From Siphonodentalium dalli (taxonomy: Eukaryota; Mollusca; Scaphopoda; Gadilida; Siphonodentaliidae), in the NCBI GenBank assembly GCA_032622095.1, contig CP136066.1, positions 128,741,917-128,805,916 of the forward strand: a stretch of 64,000 nt of DNA, read 5' to 3'. The translations under genes were made by a program, and so were the position numbers. Below the pieces are notes generated by a model, which made no database searches, was not told where the DNA came from, and saw nothing but the letters and a program-made list of their open reading frames with translations. Below are positions 45,313 to 55,974 of this stretch, piece by piece. How positions within the stretch are numbered: position 1 is the first letter of the stretch; the number at the start of each line of letters is the position of its first letter.

Positions 45313-45860
45313 CTAATTATCGTGTGAATGACACAGTTTATCAACCTTAATTGATACTAACTCGTTTTGTTCAGACATTAAATCGATATGTTTTCTGAAT
45401 ACCATATAACTGTGACCGGGGAAATAATATAATTCATTTGGTAAAGCAAAGGTGTGACACACGACATTGTTACCATCAATGTCGCGTGTGATTGCGTGTA
45501 CAGCGAACAATTCATTCTGGAGGGTTCTAATTTCACATTACAATTTTCGACCGTTAGGGATTGAACATAGTACATCTCAAAACTTCCAATAATTCACGAT
45601 AATACACACCTGTCATATGGGATAGAGAGAGTGTAAAGAATAAACGCTCTTTATTATTTATGTAAAAGTAATAGTGTCTATTTTCAGGTATGACAATTAT
45701 ATGAACTGCGTCCGATAAAACACTGGAATGTATGCATTCATATCGATGGTCACAATGTCCAACATTACAGCGACTGTCCATACACATTGATTAATAAATT
45801 CATGAAAAATATTTGAACAAAAAAAATAACGAAAGATATTACGCGCAAATAATTTAACAT
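45313..45860 (-). pseudogene. Eroded unidentified gene of the palindromic element, right copy
   Basis: Inverted copy of 37055-37606 with the same frame breaks, so the damage predates the arm duplication or has been copied between arms. See the left copy for visible protein segments. Confidence 0.35.
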
Positions 45861-46238
45861 TCGACATTTTTTTAATATCGAGATTATCAGAAACCGAAAA
45901 CTCGTTATAAATTTTTTATTTATACTTTTTTTTGGAGAAATAATTTTGAGGGTTTTGATAATTTGGAAGTTTGGAATTTTGGGGGTTTTAAAATTTTTGA
46001 AGTTTTGGGATTTTTTGGAAAAAATAATTTTTGGAAGTTTTGAAATTTTTTTTGGGTTTTGATATTTTGGGAATATTTTAGTGCAACCAATTTTACCCTT
46101 AAACAATTTTACCCTCAAACAATTTTTAGACCCAAAGATTCTATTTTTAGATGTGAAGGTAACGAGACACCCACAACCAATTTTAGACCCCAAAGATTCT
46201 ATTTTTAGATGTGAGAGTAACGAGGCATCTATTCTTCT

Positions 46239-46325
46239 CGGAGAATCGGGTCTTCGGAGTTGTGGGCCGTCGGAGAATCGGGTCTTCGGAGTTGTGGGCC
46301 TTCGTAGTAATAGGTCTTCGGAAAA
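46239..46325. mobile_element. Fold-back element, right arm remainder
   Basis: It starts with the second CGGAGA and continues the 16-bp CTTCGGAGAATCGG / CTTCGGAGTTGTGGG array in the same orientation as 36478-36681, ending at CTTCGGAAAAC. The orientation shows that this is host-side sequence and not part of the inverted arms. Confidence 0.8.
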
Positions 46326-46423
46326 CCGGTCTGACACCCATTTGTCGCGTTAAAAACAAAAGGTCCCAAGTCAAGGTCCAAATCCCCAACACACTGATGT
46401 GAGGTTTAACTCCATCTACATAC

Positions 46424-46900
46424 AGTAATGTCCAAAGTAATTGATCACTTAACCACAGCAAAATAATGGGTATTTTTTCATGATTTTAAATCCTGAAAAA
46501 TTACCCATAATTCTGCTGTGGTTAAGTGGTCAATTACTTTGGGCATTACTGTAACCAATATAAGGATTTGAGGTGTAATGATAACTCAATCCTCATACAT
46601 TAATGTCCAAAGTAATTGACCACTTAACCACAGCATAATTATTGGTAATTTGTCAGGATTTTAAATGCTGAAAAAATACCCATAATTCTGCTGTGGTTAA
46701 GTGGTCAATTACTTTGGGCATTACTGTAACCAATATAAGGATTTGAGGTGTAATGATAACTCAATCCTCATACAGTAATGTACAAAGTAATTGACCACAG
46801 CTGAATAATGGGTAATTTGTCAGGATTTTAAATGCTGAAAAATTACCAATAATTCTGATGTGGTTAAGTGGTCAATTACTTTGGGCATTACTGTAACCAA
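46424..46900. mobile_element. Three tandem copies of a CAGTAATGCCC-family MITE with flank
   Basis: Three hairpins (about 46425-46552, 46600-46728 and 46774-46892) have ends TA|CAGTAATG(T/C)CC and GGGCATTACTG|TA and long inverted arms (TTAACCACAGCA-AATAATGGGTA and complement). Between them is a repeated flank, AACCAATATAAGGAT-TGAGGT-TAATGA-AACTC. The unit 'MITE plus flank' is thus itself tandemly repeated with a period of about 170 bp, as happens when a MITE seeds a satellite. Confidence 0.8.
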
Positions 46901-47744
46901 TATAAGGATGTGAGGTTTAATGAGAACTCCATCCACATAACTAATAAATATGTGTGAAAATTAAACCAAAAAAAAAAAATTCCATGATGGCGTCCAATAT
47001 GGACTGCCTAATTCTGCTCCAAAACATGTATATTGAATATATGGTTGTTTATTGGGGGAAACCGATTATTTCAATGATATTTTCATTAACTGCATGTGAT
47101 CCAAAACCCGACTTACGGGAGCTCGCTTCGTGCACGACTATCTTAAGCATATGTGCATATTTAATGAGCCAACAATTGGAATCCAAATAGAGAAGATTGG
47201 CACGTCGACCCTGCGCATAGACATCATTGATGATCTCTATGGGAATCAAAATTGACATTTAATAGACAATTTCGATTAACCGCAATAACTTAAGGAATCT
47301 CTAATTATGATTAAGCCCAATGAGAATGCAATAAGACATTTCTTATTACCCTTAACCGCAATTACTTCCCATTGCACTTTAACACAATTAATATCTCCCC
47401 CCCCCCCCCCCAACAGCTTATCAATACCACTCAGGACAGTGGGTGTTTTTCCTCAATTAATTGAATTTCTTGTTAGTGACCATAAATCTATACCTTCGGT
47501 TTTGCCGAATAACCGAACAAATGTTGTCAACTGTTTCCACGTTTATTCTCACTTATACCGTGTTTATATCCGTTTTATCCTATTTGTTGTTGTGTATTGC
47601 ATTACTTTGATAAAGTCTGCGCTTGTGTTATTCTCACAAAAGGTAATGCGTGTTTACATTTCACAATTCCGCCTTACAGTCTGCGAGTGCGACGGAAAAA
47701 ATTTCCACATGTCCGAGCGCCATTGGCATTGATTCCTTAAATAC
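46901..47744. other. No supported gene; poly-C tract
   Basis: A run of about 15 C is at 47396-47411. The 141-codon open frame from 47307 crosses that poly-C run, and its last part overlaps the edge of a dispersed repeat. I see no conserved domain. Confidence 0.4.
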
Positions 47745-48310
47745 GGGACTATTTAATCGAATGAGGTCAAATATTCGCATATAACTTGACTCGTATGTTA
47801 TTCTGCACAATTCTGGCCAGTGTCGACGACTTTCATTTCGCATTACTTTCGTTTTTAGCGAAATATAACCGTTTTCTATGGAGATTCCCATGTAAATTTG
47901 TTCAACCAAAAAAATTCATAGTTTTGCCAATTTCAAGCTAGTTTAATACTTTATAGCATGGTCAGGGCATAATCTGGCCTATCGAGTGATGGTAGACGTT
48001 CCTTCAGTGTGCACAACAAATATTTGGTCCCAACGAAGCAGGCTAAAATCCTGAAATTTGTCAATTGACTTCGAGTGTGAAGAAAATATTCATTTAAACT
48101 TCCAAAATTGGTTGAAATATGCTCAACAACATTCAGTTGAATGGTGACATTATTTATAGTCACCGACTAACTTCCACGATGAATAAAATTTGTTTTTATT
48201 GATGACAATTATGTCGCGAGTCATAAAAATGTTAATTTTCTGAAGAAAACAAATTCATTGTTTCGCCAATTTCAAGCTAGTATTGAGCATGGTCAGGGCA
48301 TTACATATAA
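47745..48310 (-). repeat. Dispersed repeat, inverted partner of 18060-18565 (plus partial second copy)
   Basis: Reverse complement of 18060-18565. After about 48240, a short extra copy of the CAATTTCAAGCTAGT ... GCATGGTCAGGGCATTA part follows. Confidence 0.7.
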
Positions 48311-48385
48311 TGATTAAGATTGCTAAAGAACTGAAATAATGAAATGGGAAACTTTTACTGACATCTGGTAAGGATTGAGGAGCAG

Positions 48386-48634
48386 ATGCTAGAGGCCCCC
48401 ACCCCCACCCCCCATGGAAGACGGAATACCACTTAACACAGAAGTTGGAATACGGAATACCATATGGAATACATAAAAATATATGAAAACTTCATTTTTT
48501 GGAAGGTCGGCGTACGAATACCGGTATTTTTGGAATACCGAATACCTCCTAACAGAGGGGCCGGAAATACGGCGTACCTCATAACAGGGCATGGAATACG
48601 GCATACGAAAAAGGGGGGTGGGGGCCTCATGCTA
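48386..48634. mobile_element. 237-bp MITE with GAGGCCCCCACCCC ends and 6-bp duplication
   Basis: ATGCTA (48386-48391) and ATGCTA (48629-48634) flank 48392-48628. The ends GAGGCCCCCACCCC and GGGGTGGGGGCCTC are inverted repeats. Inside are many GGAATACGG/GGAATACC strings in both orientations, giving a fold-back interior. It has no gene. The 6-bp duplication is exact. Confidence 0.85.
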
Positions 48635-48664
48635 TGGAGCCTCCGAGCTCCACATCTCAATAGA

Positions 48665-48840
48665 ATTCAACAACATTCAGTTGAATGGTGACATTATTTA
48701 TAGTCACCGACTAACTTCCACGATGAATCAAATTTGTTTTTATTGGTGACAATTTATGTCGCGAGTCATAAAAATGTAAATTTTCTGAAGAAAAAAAATT
48801 CATTGGTTTGCGAATTTCAAGCTAGTTTATAGCGAACATG
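48665..48840 (-). repeat. Further partial copy of the 18060-18565 repeat
   Basis: CAACAACATTCAGTTGAATGGTGACATTATTTATAG to TTCAAGCTAGTTTATAG repeats part of 47930-48310 in the same orientation. Confidence 0.65.
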
Positions 48841-49372
48841 GGAACCAAGGTACAATTTATGCCATTTAGGCACACTTCAGAGTGAAATCTGGGCTTATAT
48901 TTCGCCGAGAATCCAAATCTAGATTCTCGCAAATTACCCTGGATTCTCATGAAAAAGTATATATGGATTCTCGCAAAATCAGATGAAATATATGCCCTAG
49001 TGGAAATATAGCAAATCGTTTAATGCTTTATAAATTTTGTTTTCGGAGATTTATATATATGTTTAAAGACATATTATGGAATTTTTCGGGAGCGAGAAAT
49101 TGATAAGTTAGTGCTCAGGCACTTTTCCAACGTGGGGAATGTTATCATTCTACTAACATCACTGAAAATTTCCAAAAAGATCTACCACACCACTTCATAT
49201 AGAACATCGTCTGAACTACTCCAAATTGTAAATATTTACATCTCGATTCGGGGCGCAACTATCGGCTGTAATTAAACAAAAATCATTTTGCCATCGAGAG
49301 TGATTGCATTTAACTAATATATAAGAATGACGTTGTGTAACATCCATTTGGATTAATATTCGTAACAGATAA
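48838..49372 (-). repeat. Dispersed repeat, inverted partner of 15845-16372
   Basis: It runs from GCGAACATGGGAACCAAGGTAC, through the GATTCTCG blocks, to ATTCGGGGCGCAACTATCGGCTGTAATTA and GAATGACGTTGTGTAACATCCATTTGGATTAATATTCG, all reverse complements of 15845-16372. Confidence 0.7.
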
Positions 49373-49544
49373 CTACTTTGAGAAAGATTATTCTTAATTT
49401 CTATTTATTTGATCACTCTGCCCGGTGTCTGCCGGAGTGTTTCACATCACTTTAATCAAGGAAGACTGTTAAGAAAAACTGCATTTCAAGACCACCAAAC
49501 AACTTTCCTTTTTAGGGCCACCACATCTTCCAAATATGTACTTC

Positions 49545-49742
49545 TTCCATTTTGCTATCAAAGACCGAAAAATGTCGTTAAACTAGAGATCCAAATACCC
49601 CCTAAGGGCCCCTCTATCTTGAGATATTAAAGACCGAAAAATGTCGTTAAACTATAAAGACCGAAAAATGTCGTTAAACTAGAGATCCAAATACCCCCTA
49701 TATCTTGAGATATTATAAAGACCGAAAAATGTCATTAAACTA
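49545..49742. repeat. ~25-bp repeats AAAGACCGAAAAATGTCGTTAAAC
   Basis: Four to five copies of AAAGACCGAAAAATGTC(G/A)TTAAAC(T/A) alternate with GAGATCCAAATACCCCCT and CTTGAGATATTA. The same motif occurs at 50043-50070, 52263-52375 and 52679-52706, bracketing each SINE-like unit. Confidence 0.75.
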
Positions 49743-49744
49743 TT

Positions 49745-50038
49745 AATTGTTGTTGCTGTTGTTTATTAGGGTTTATCGTCATTCTAGCCGCTAGGCCACA
49801 CACGACGTTGTCAATTTTACGGGTGGAGGAAAGACCACGCAGAGGCTGAATTTCACCGGGAAGTTGTTCCACTGCGTGTAGAAACCACCGACCCCCGGAA
49901 AGCAATTGACAAACTTGCCCAGATACACGATTCCGGTCACCCTCCCTATGGTGGGGTTAGCTTCGTCAGCGCTGGACGGCCTGGGACGACGTAATCCACC
50001 TGGCACTCTACCGACTGGACCACCGGGGGCCCCCATTA
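49745..50038 (-). repeat. SINE-like unit, copy 1
   Basis: Read on the minus strand it starts near GGTGGTCCAGTCGGTAGAG, which resembles a tRNA-derived A box. It ends with GGCCTAGCGGCTAGAATGACG followed by an AACAAC-type tail (49745-49765). It is GC-rich relative to its flanks and bracketed by the AAAGACCGAAAA repeat. I could not find a clear B box, so the SINE call is tentative. The 81-codon open frame is a by-product. Confidence 0.4.
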
Positions 50039-50089
50039 AACTGTTAAAGACCGAAAATGTCGTTAAATTGTAAAGTTTGAGCTATTGCC

Positions 50090-52055
50090 ATGGCTTTGTC
50101 GTCCGTGTGTATGTGTGTACGCAAGGCGTCAACAATGCAGGCTACAGGTCGTACCTTTGGTCGGATCATTATGAAATTTGTCATAGCTGTTGACATCAAC
50201 ATTTAGACCAGATTATTAATTTTGGGATCATTCGGAAAAAAAACATGGCCGCCAGTGGCCATCTTGGATTTCAAAATTCAATCCATTAGCACGGGCTACA
50301 GGTCGTAATGTTTGTCTGATCATCATGAAATTTGTCAAGAATGTTAATAATGACATGTAGATGGGAACGAGTCCTTTTGGGGTCATTCGGCCAAAAAACA
50401 TGGCCGCAGCAGCCATTTTGGATTTTAGTCTTTATATGACTAAATCTTTAGCACGGGCTACAGGTCTTAACTTTAGTCTGATCATTATAAAATTTGTCAT
50501 TGCTGTTGAAATTGGAATGTAGATGGGAACGAGTCATTTTGGGGTCATTCGGACAAAAAACATGGCCGCCAGTGGCCATCTTGTATTTCAAAATTTAATC
50601 CATTAGCACGGGCCACAGGTCGTACTGTTTGTCTGATCATCATGAAATTTGTCATGGATGATAATATTGACATGTAGATGGGAATGAGTAATTTTGGGGT
50701 TATTCGGCCAAAAAACATGGCCGCCAGCAGCCATCTTGGATTTCACTCTTTGTATGACTAAATTCTTTAGCACGGGCTGCCGGTCGTACCCCCAGCCTGA
50801 TCATCGTAAAATTTGTCATGGATATTAACAATGACATGTGGATGGGAACGAGTAATTTTGGGGTCATTCGACCCAAAAACATGGCCGCCAGCAGCCATCT
50901 TGGATTTTACTCTTTGTATGACTAAATTCTTTAGCACGGGCTACAGGTCGTACTTTTAGTCTGATCATCATAAAATTTGTCAAGAATGTTAATAATGACA
51001 TGTAGATGGGAACGAGTCATTTTGGGTCATTCGCGCAATAAACATGGCCGCCAGCAGCCATCTTGGATTTTACTCTTTGTATGACTAAATCCTTTAGCAC
51101 AGGCTACAGGTCGTACCTTTAGTTTGATCATCATAAAATTTGTCAAGGCTGTTGAAATTGGAATGTAGATGGGAACGAGTCATTTTGGGGTCATTCAGAC
51201 AAAAAACATGGCCGCCAGTGGCCATCTTGGATTTCAAAATTTAATCCATTAGCACGGTCCACAGGTCGTACTGTTCGTCTGATCATCATGAAATTTGTCA
51301 TGGATGATAATATTGACATGTAGATGGGAACGAGTAATTTTGGGGTTATTCGGCCAAAAAACATGGCCGCCAGCAGCCATCTTGGATTTTACTCTTTGTA
51401 TGACTAAATTCTTTAGCACGGGCTACAGGTCGTACTTTCAGTCTGATCATCATAAAATTTGTCAAGAATGTTAATAATGACATGCAGATGGGAACGAGTC
51501 ATTTTGGGATCATTTGACCCAAAAACATGGCCGCCAGCAGCCATCTTGGATTTTACTCTTTGTATGACTAAATTCTTTAGCACGGGCTACAGGTCGTACT
51601 TTCAGTCTGATCATCATAAAATTTGTCAAGAATGTTAATAATGACATGTAGATGGGAACGAGTCATTTTGGGATCATTTGACCCAAAAACATGGCCGCCA
51701 GCAGCCATCTTGGATTTTAATCTTTGTATGACTAAATTCTTTATCACAGGCTACAGGTCGTACTTTTAGTCTGATCATCATAAAATTTGTCAAGAATGTT
51801 AATAATGACATGTAGATGGGAACGAGTCATTTTGGGGTCATTCGGCCAAAAAACATGGCTGCCAGCAGCCATCTTGGATTTTACTCTTTGTATGACTAAA
51901 TCCTTTAGCACGGGCTACAGGTCGTACCTTTAGTCTGATCATCATGAAATTTTTCATGGCTGTTGAAATTGGAATGTAGATGAGAATGAGTCATTTTGGG
52001 GACATTCCGACAAAAAAACATGGCTGCCAGCGGCCATCTTGGATTTCCAAATTCA
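50090..52055. repeat. ~160-bp satellite array, copy 1
   Basis: About twelve units contain, in order, AGCACGGGCTACAGGTCGTAC, CTGATCATCATGAAATTTGTCA, GACATGTAGATGGGAACGAG, TTTTGGGGTCATTCGGCC, AAAACATGGCCGCCAGCAGCCATCTTGG and ATTTTACTCTTTGTATGACTAAAT. Spacing between successive ATGGCCGCC strings is about 155-165 bp. Adjacent units differ by several percent. Related units form the arms of the fold-back element at 2490-3640. Confidence 0.9.
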
Positions 52056-52255
52056 ATTATAAATCTTTCCATTCATTGCTCATCACACAAATTTAACTTC
52101 TTCTCAAAGTTGAGCTACAGTGTCATTGACACTTTCATTTGAGACATTAAAGAACGAAATATGTCGTTACACCATTAATGATCATTAAAACATAATTTGT
52201 GTTTATGAAAGTCTGGTACAGACAGTTTGTTTCCAGTACATATTCATTCATATCT

Positions 52256-54886
52256 TGAGATATTAAAGACCGAAAAATGTCGTTAAACTATAAAGACCGA
52301 AAAATGTCGTTAAACTAGAGATCCAAATACCCCCTATATCTTGAGATATTATAAAGACCGAAAAATGTCATTAAACTATTAATTGTTGTTGCTGTTGTTT
52401 ATTAGGGTTTATCGTCATTCTAGCCGCTAGGCCACACACGACGTTGTCAATTTTACGGGTGGAGGAAAGACCACGCAGAGGCTGAATTTCACCGGGAAGT
52501 TGTTCCACTGCGTGTAGAAACCACCGACCCCCGGAAAGCAATTGACAAACTTGCCCAGATACACGATTCCGGTCACCCTCCCTATGGTGGGGTTAGCTTC
52601 GTCAGCGCTGGACGGCCTGGGACGACGTAATCCACCTGGCACTCTACCGACTGGACCACCGGGGGCCCCCATTAAACTGTTAAAGACCGAAAATGTCGTT
52701 AAATTGTAAAGTTTGAGCTATTGCCATGGCTTTGTCGTCCGTGTGTATGTGTGTACGCAAGGCGTCAACAATGCAGGCTACAGGTCGTACCTTTGGTCGG
52801 ATCATTATGAAATTTGTCATAGCTGTTGACATCAACATTTAGACCAGATTATTAATTTTGGGATCATTCGGAAAAAAAACATGGCCGCCAGTGGCCATCT
52901 TGGATTTCAAAATTCAATCCATTAGCACGGGCTACAGGTCGTAATGTTTGTCTGATCATCATGAAATTTGTCAAGAATGTTAATAATGACATGTAGATGG
53001 GAACGAGTCCTTTTGGGGTCATTCGGCCAAAAAACATGGCCGCAGCAGCCATTTTGGATTTTAGTCTTTATATGACTAAATCTTTAGCACGGGCTACAGG
53101 TCTTAACTTTAGTCTGATCATTATAAAATTTGTCATGGCTGTTGAAATTGGAATGTAGATGGGAACGAGTCATTTTGGGGTCATTCGGACAAAAAACATG
53201 GCCGCCAGTGGCCATCTTGTATTTCAAAATTTAATCCATTAGCACGGGCCACAGGTCGTACTGTTTGTCTGATCATCATGAAATTTGTCATGGATGATAA
53301 TATTGACATGTAGATGGGAATGAGTAATTTTGGGGTTATTCGGCCAAAAAACATGGCCGCCAGCAGCCATCTTGGATTTCACTCTTTGTATGACTAAATT
53401 CTTTAGCACGGGCTGCCGGTCGTACCCCCAGCCTGATCATCGTAAAATTTGTCATGGATATTAACAATGACATGTGGATGGGAACGAGTAATTTTGGGGT
53501 CATTCGACCCAAAAACATGGCCGCCAGCAGCCATCTTGGATTTTACTCTTTGTATGACTAAATTCTTTAGCACGGGCTACAGGTCGTACTTTTAGTCTGA
53601 TCATCATAAAATTTGTCAAGAATGTTAATAATGACATGTAGATGGGAACGAGTCATTTTGGGTCATTCGCGCAATAAACATGGCCGCCAGCAGCCATCTT
53701 GGATTTTACTCTTTGTATGACTAAATCCTTTAGCACAGGCTACAGGTCGTACCTTTAGTTTGATCATCATAAAATTTGTCAAGGCTGTTGAAATTGGAAT
53801 GTAGATGGGAACGAGTCATTTTGGGGTCATTCAGACAAAAAACATGGCCGCCAGTGGCCATCTTGGATTTCAAAATTTAATCCATTAGCACGGTCCACAG
53901 GTCGTACTGTTCGTCTGATCATCATGAAATTTGTCATGGATGATAATATTGACATGTAGATGGGAACGAGTAATTTTGGGGTTATTCGGCCAAAAAACAT
54001 GGCCGCCAGCAGCCATCTTGGATTTTACTCTTTGTATGACTAAATTCTTTAGCACGGGCTACAGGTCGTACTTTCAGTCTGATCATCATAAAATTTGTCA
54101 AGAATGTTAATAATGACATGCAGATGGGAACGAGTCATTTTGGGAGCATTTGACCCAAAAACATGGCCGCCAGCAGCCATCTTGGATTTTACTCTTTGTA
54201 TGACTAAATTCTTTAGCACGGGCTACAGGTCGTACTTTCAGTCTGATCATCATAAAATTTGTCAAGAATGTTAATAATGACATGTAGATGGGAACGAGTC
54301 ATTTTGGGATCATTTGACCCAAAAACATGGCCGCCAGCAGCCATCTTGGATTTTAATCTTTGTATGACTAAATTCTTTATCACAGGCTACAGGTCGTACT
54401 TTTAGTCTGATCATCATAAAATTTGTCAAGAATGTTAATAATGACATGTAGATGGGAACGAGTCATTTTGGGGTCATTCGGCCAAAAAACATGGCTGCCA
54501 GCAGCCATCTTGGATTTTACTCTTTGTATGACTAAATCCTTTAGCACGGGCTACAGGTCGTACCTTTAGTCTGATCATCATGAAATTTTTCATGGCTGTT
54601 GAAATTGGAATGTAGATGAGAATGAGTCATTTTGGGGACATTCCGACAAAGAACATGGCTGCCAGCGGCCATCTTGGATTTCCAAATTCAATTCTAAATC
54701 TTTCCATTCATTGCTCATCACACAAATTTAACTTCTTCTCAAAGTTGAGCTACAGTGTCATTGACACTTTCATTTGAGACATTAAAGAACGAAATATGTC
54801 GTTACACCATTAATGATCATTAATACATCATTTGTGTTTATGAAAGTCTGGTACAGACAGTTTGTTTCCAGTACATATTCATTGGA
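52256..54886. repeat. 2,636-bp tandem duplication, copy 2
   Basis: Second copy, ending near GTACATATTCATT, where copy 1 passes directly into it (GTACATATTCATTCATATCTTGAG). It contains a SINE-like unit at 52381-52674 and a satellite array at 52726-54691. Confidence 0.9.
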
Positions 54887-55179
54887 ACGTAAACAATTAT
54901 TCTCTGACAAATCATGTTAATATTGCCTTTCGTTACTGGTTTCCTTGACTCACATATCTCTCACTTCTTAATACTTATAATTAAAACAAATGTTCTGTGT
55001 TTTGTGTCACTTCTTAATAGCATTCTGTATTCTGCTATTGAAAAGAAAAACAGTTGTAGTATACCTTAAAGGTATGAAGGCCTTGGTGGGTATCATGTGA
55101 ACATATTTCCACCTGTCAAAAACCGCTACAAACGAAATAATATTCAAATATAGACAGACTTTGTTAATATACAAATGAG

Positions 55180-55400
55180 AAATATCTCATAAACATTATG
55201 TTATAGTCGTAAATTTGCCGACTGTTATGTAAACAAAGCATAAAAAGTTACTTTCCTGGTGTTTCTTTATATTATGATGGTAAACATAAAGAGCGTTCTT
55301 TGTTGCTCAATTCCTTATTTGGAAATAATAAAGAGCGTTTATACCATTTGTGTGTGATTAGCCAGTAGCATTATGCTGCCTTCTATAACACAATCAGACT
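55180..55400 (+). repeat. Dispersed repeat, inverted copy of 478-720
   Basis: See 478-720. Two ATAAAGAGCGTT motifs are at about 55286 and 55329. Confidence 0.7.
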
Positions 55401-55974
55401 CTTGTTTAGGTAAAATTTAGCAGGTCTTTATGTAAGCATGATGTTTAAGGGATTACAGTGCTCATGAAACAACAAAACTCTATCGGAAAGCCACCCCTAT
55501 TGTGATCACAATAATCCAAGTCCCATAAAAATCGCGTAATAATTAAGCCCAGAAATAAATAAATAATACCGCCACCGGTTGTCGGCTATCTCCGTCGCAA
55601 AACCTCGCATGACGTCAAGCGAGGTAAACTAATTAAAAACACGGAATCGGAGTCGGAGTTATTTGTGTCTACCTATATGACGATGGAAAATCCGGAATAG
55701 ACATCAGCTCGTGAGCGTGATGGAATTCCTGCGGGGCATATCAATAGCATTGTGTACACATGGTTAATTGTCATCGCGCGGTGAGTTATATTCACTTGTG
55801 ATTTGTCTTAAGCGCTGTTTGGAAAGTTATTGTTTTGACAAAAAAACTATAGAAGGCCGATTGAGCGGGGTAGGTAACACTTTCGTGTAAAAAATAAAGC
55901 TTATAAAAACATGAGCAGGCATGTGAACTCTATTCGGGCGCGTGTTCACGATGTTGTTTTAATTTTCCGTATAT

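Larger units (their letters stand above)
36682..46238. mobile_element. 9,557-bp palindromic Polinton/adintovirus-like element
   Basis: Two inverted arms (36682-41049 and 41871-46238, each 4,368 bp) are almost identical and are joined through GC-rich palindromic arrays. Both termini read 5'-AGAAGAATAGATGCC inward and are flanked by the 6-bp direct repeat CGGAGA. Polintons/Mavericks are known for 6-bp duplications, AG termini and an FtsK/HerA-like packaging ATPase; the ATPase is present here in each arm. Missing are protein-primed DNA polymerase, retroviral-type integrase, protease and major capsid. Thus it is a non-autonomous, inverted-dimer derivative carrying only one end of a larger parent. 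Substitutions between the arms, and an asymmetry at the centre, argue against a simple assembly error. Confidence 0.8.
49620..52255. repeat. 2,636-bp tandem duplication, copy 1
   Basis: This copy and 52256-54886 run in parallel at a constant offset of 2,636 bp. Only a handful of substitutions are seen (for example GTCATTGCTG/GTCATGGCTG and GGGATCATTT/GGGAGCATTT). It contains the 25-bp repeats, a SINE-like unit and about twelve satellite units. Confidence 0.9.

Noticed and set aside
36682-46238. The palindrome as a pure assembly fold-over artefact
   Set aside because: The arms carry substitutions and different indels, the centre is asymmetric, and both outer junctions show the same hexamer in a phase-restoring minisatellite context. 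An artefact would not produce these. Read-level confirmation is still desirable.
49620-54886. CRISPR-like array (regular repeats)
   Set aside because: The repeats are ~160 bp satellite units with no unique spacers, in a eukaryotic genome.
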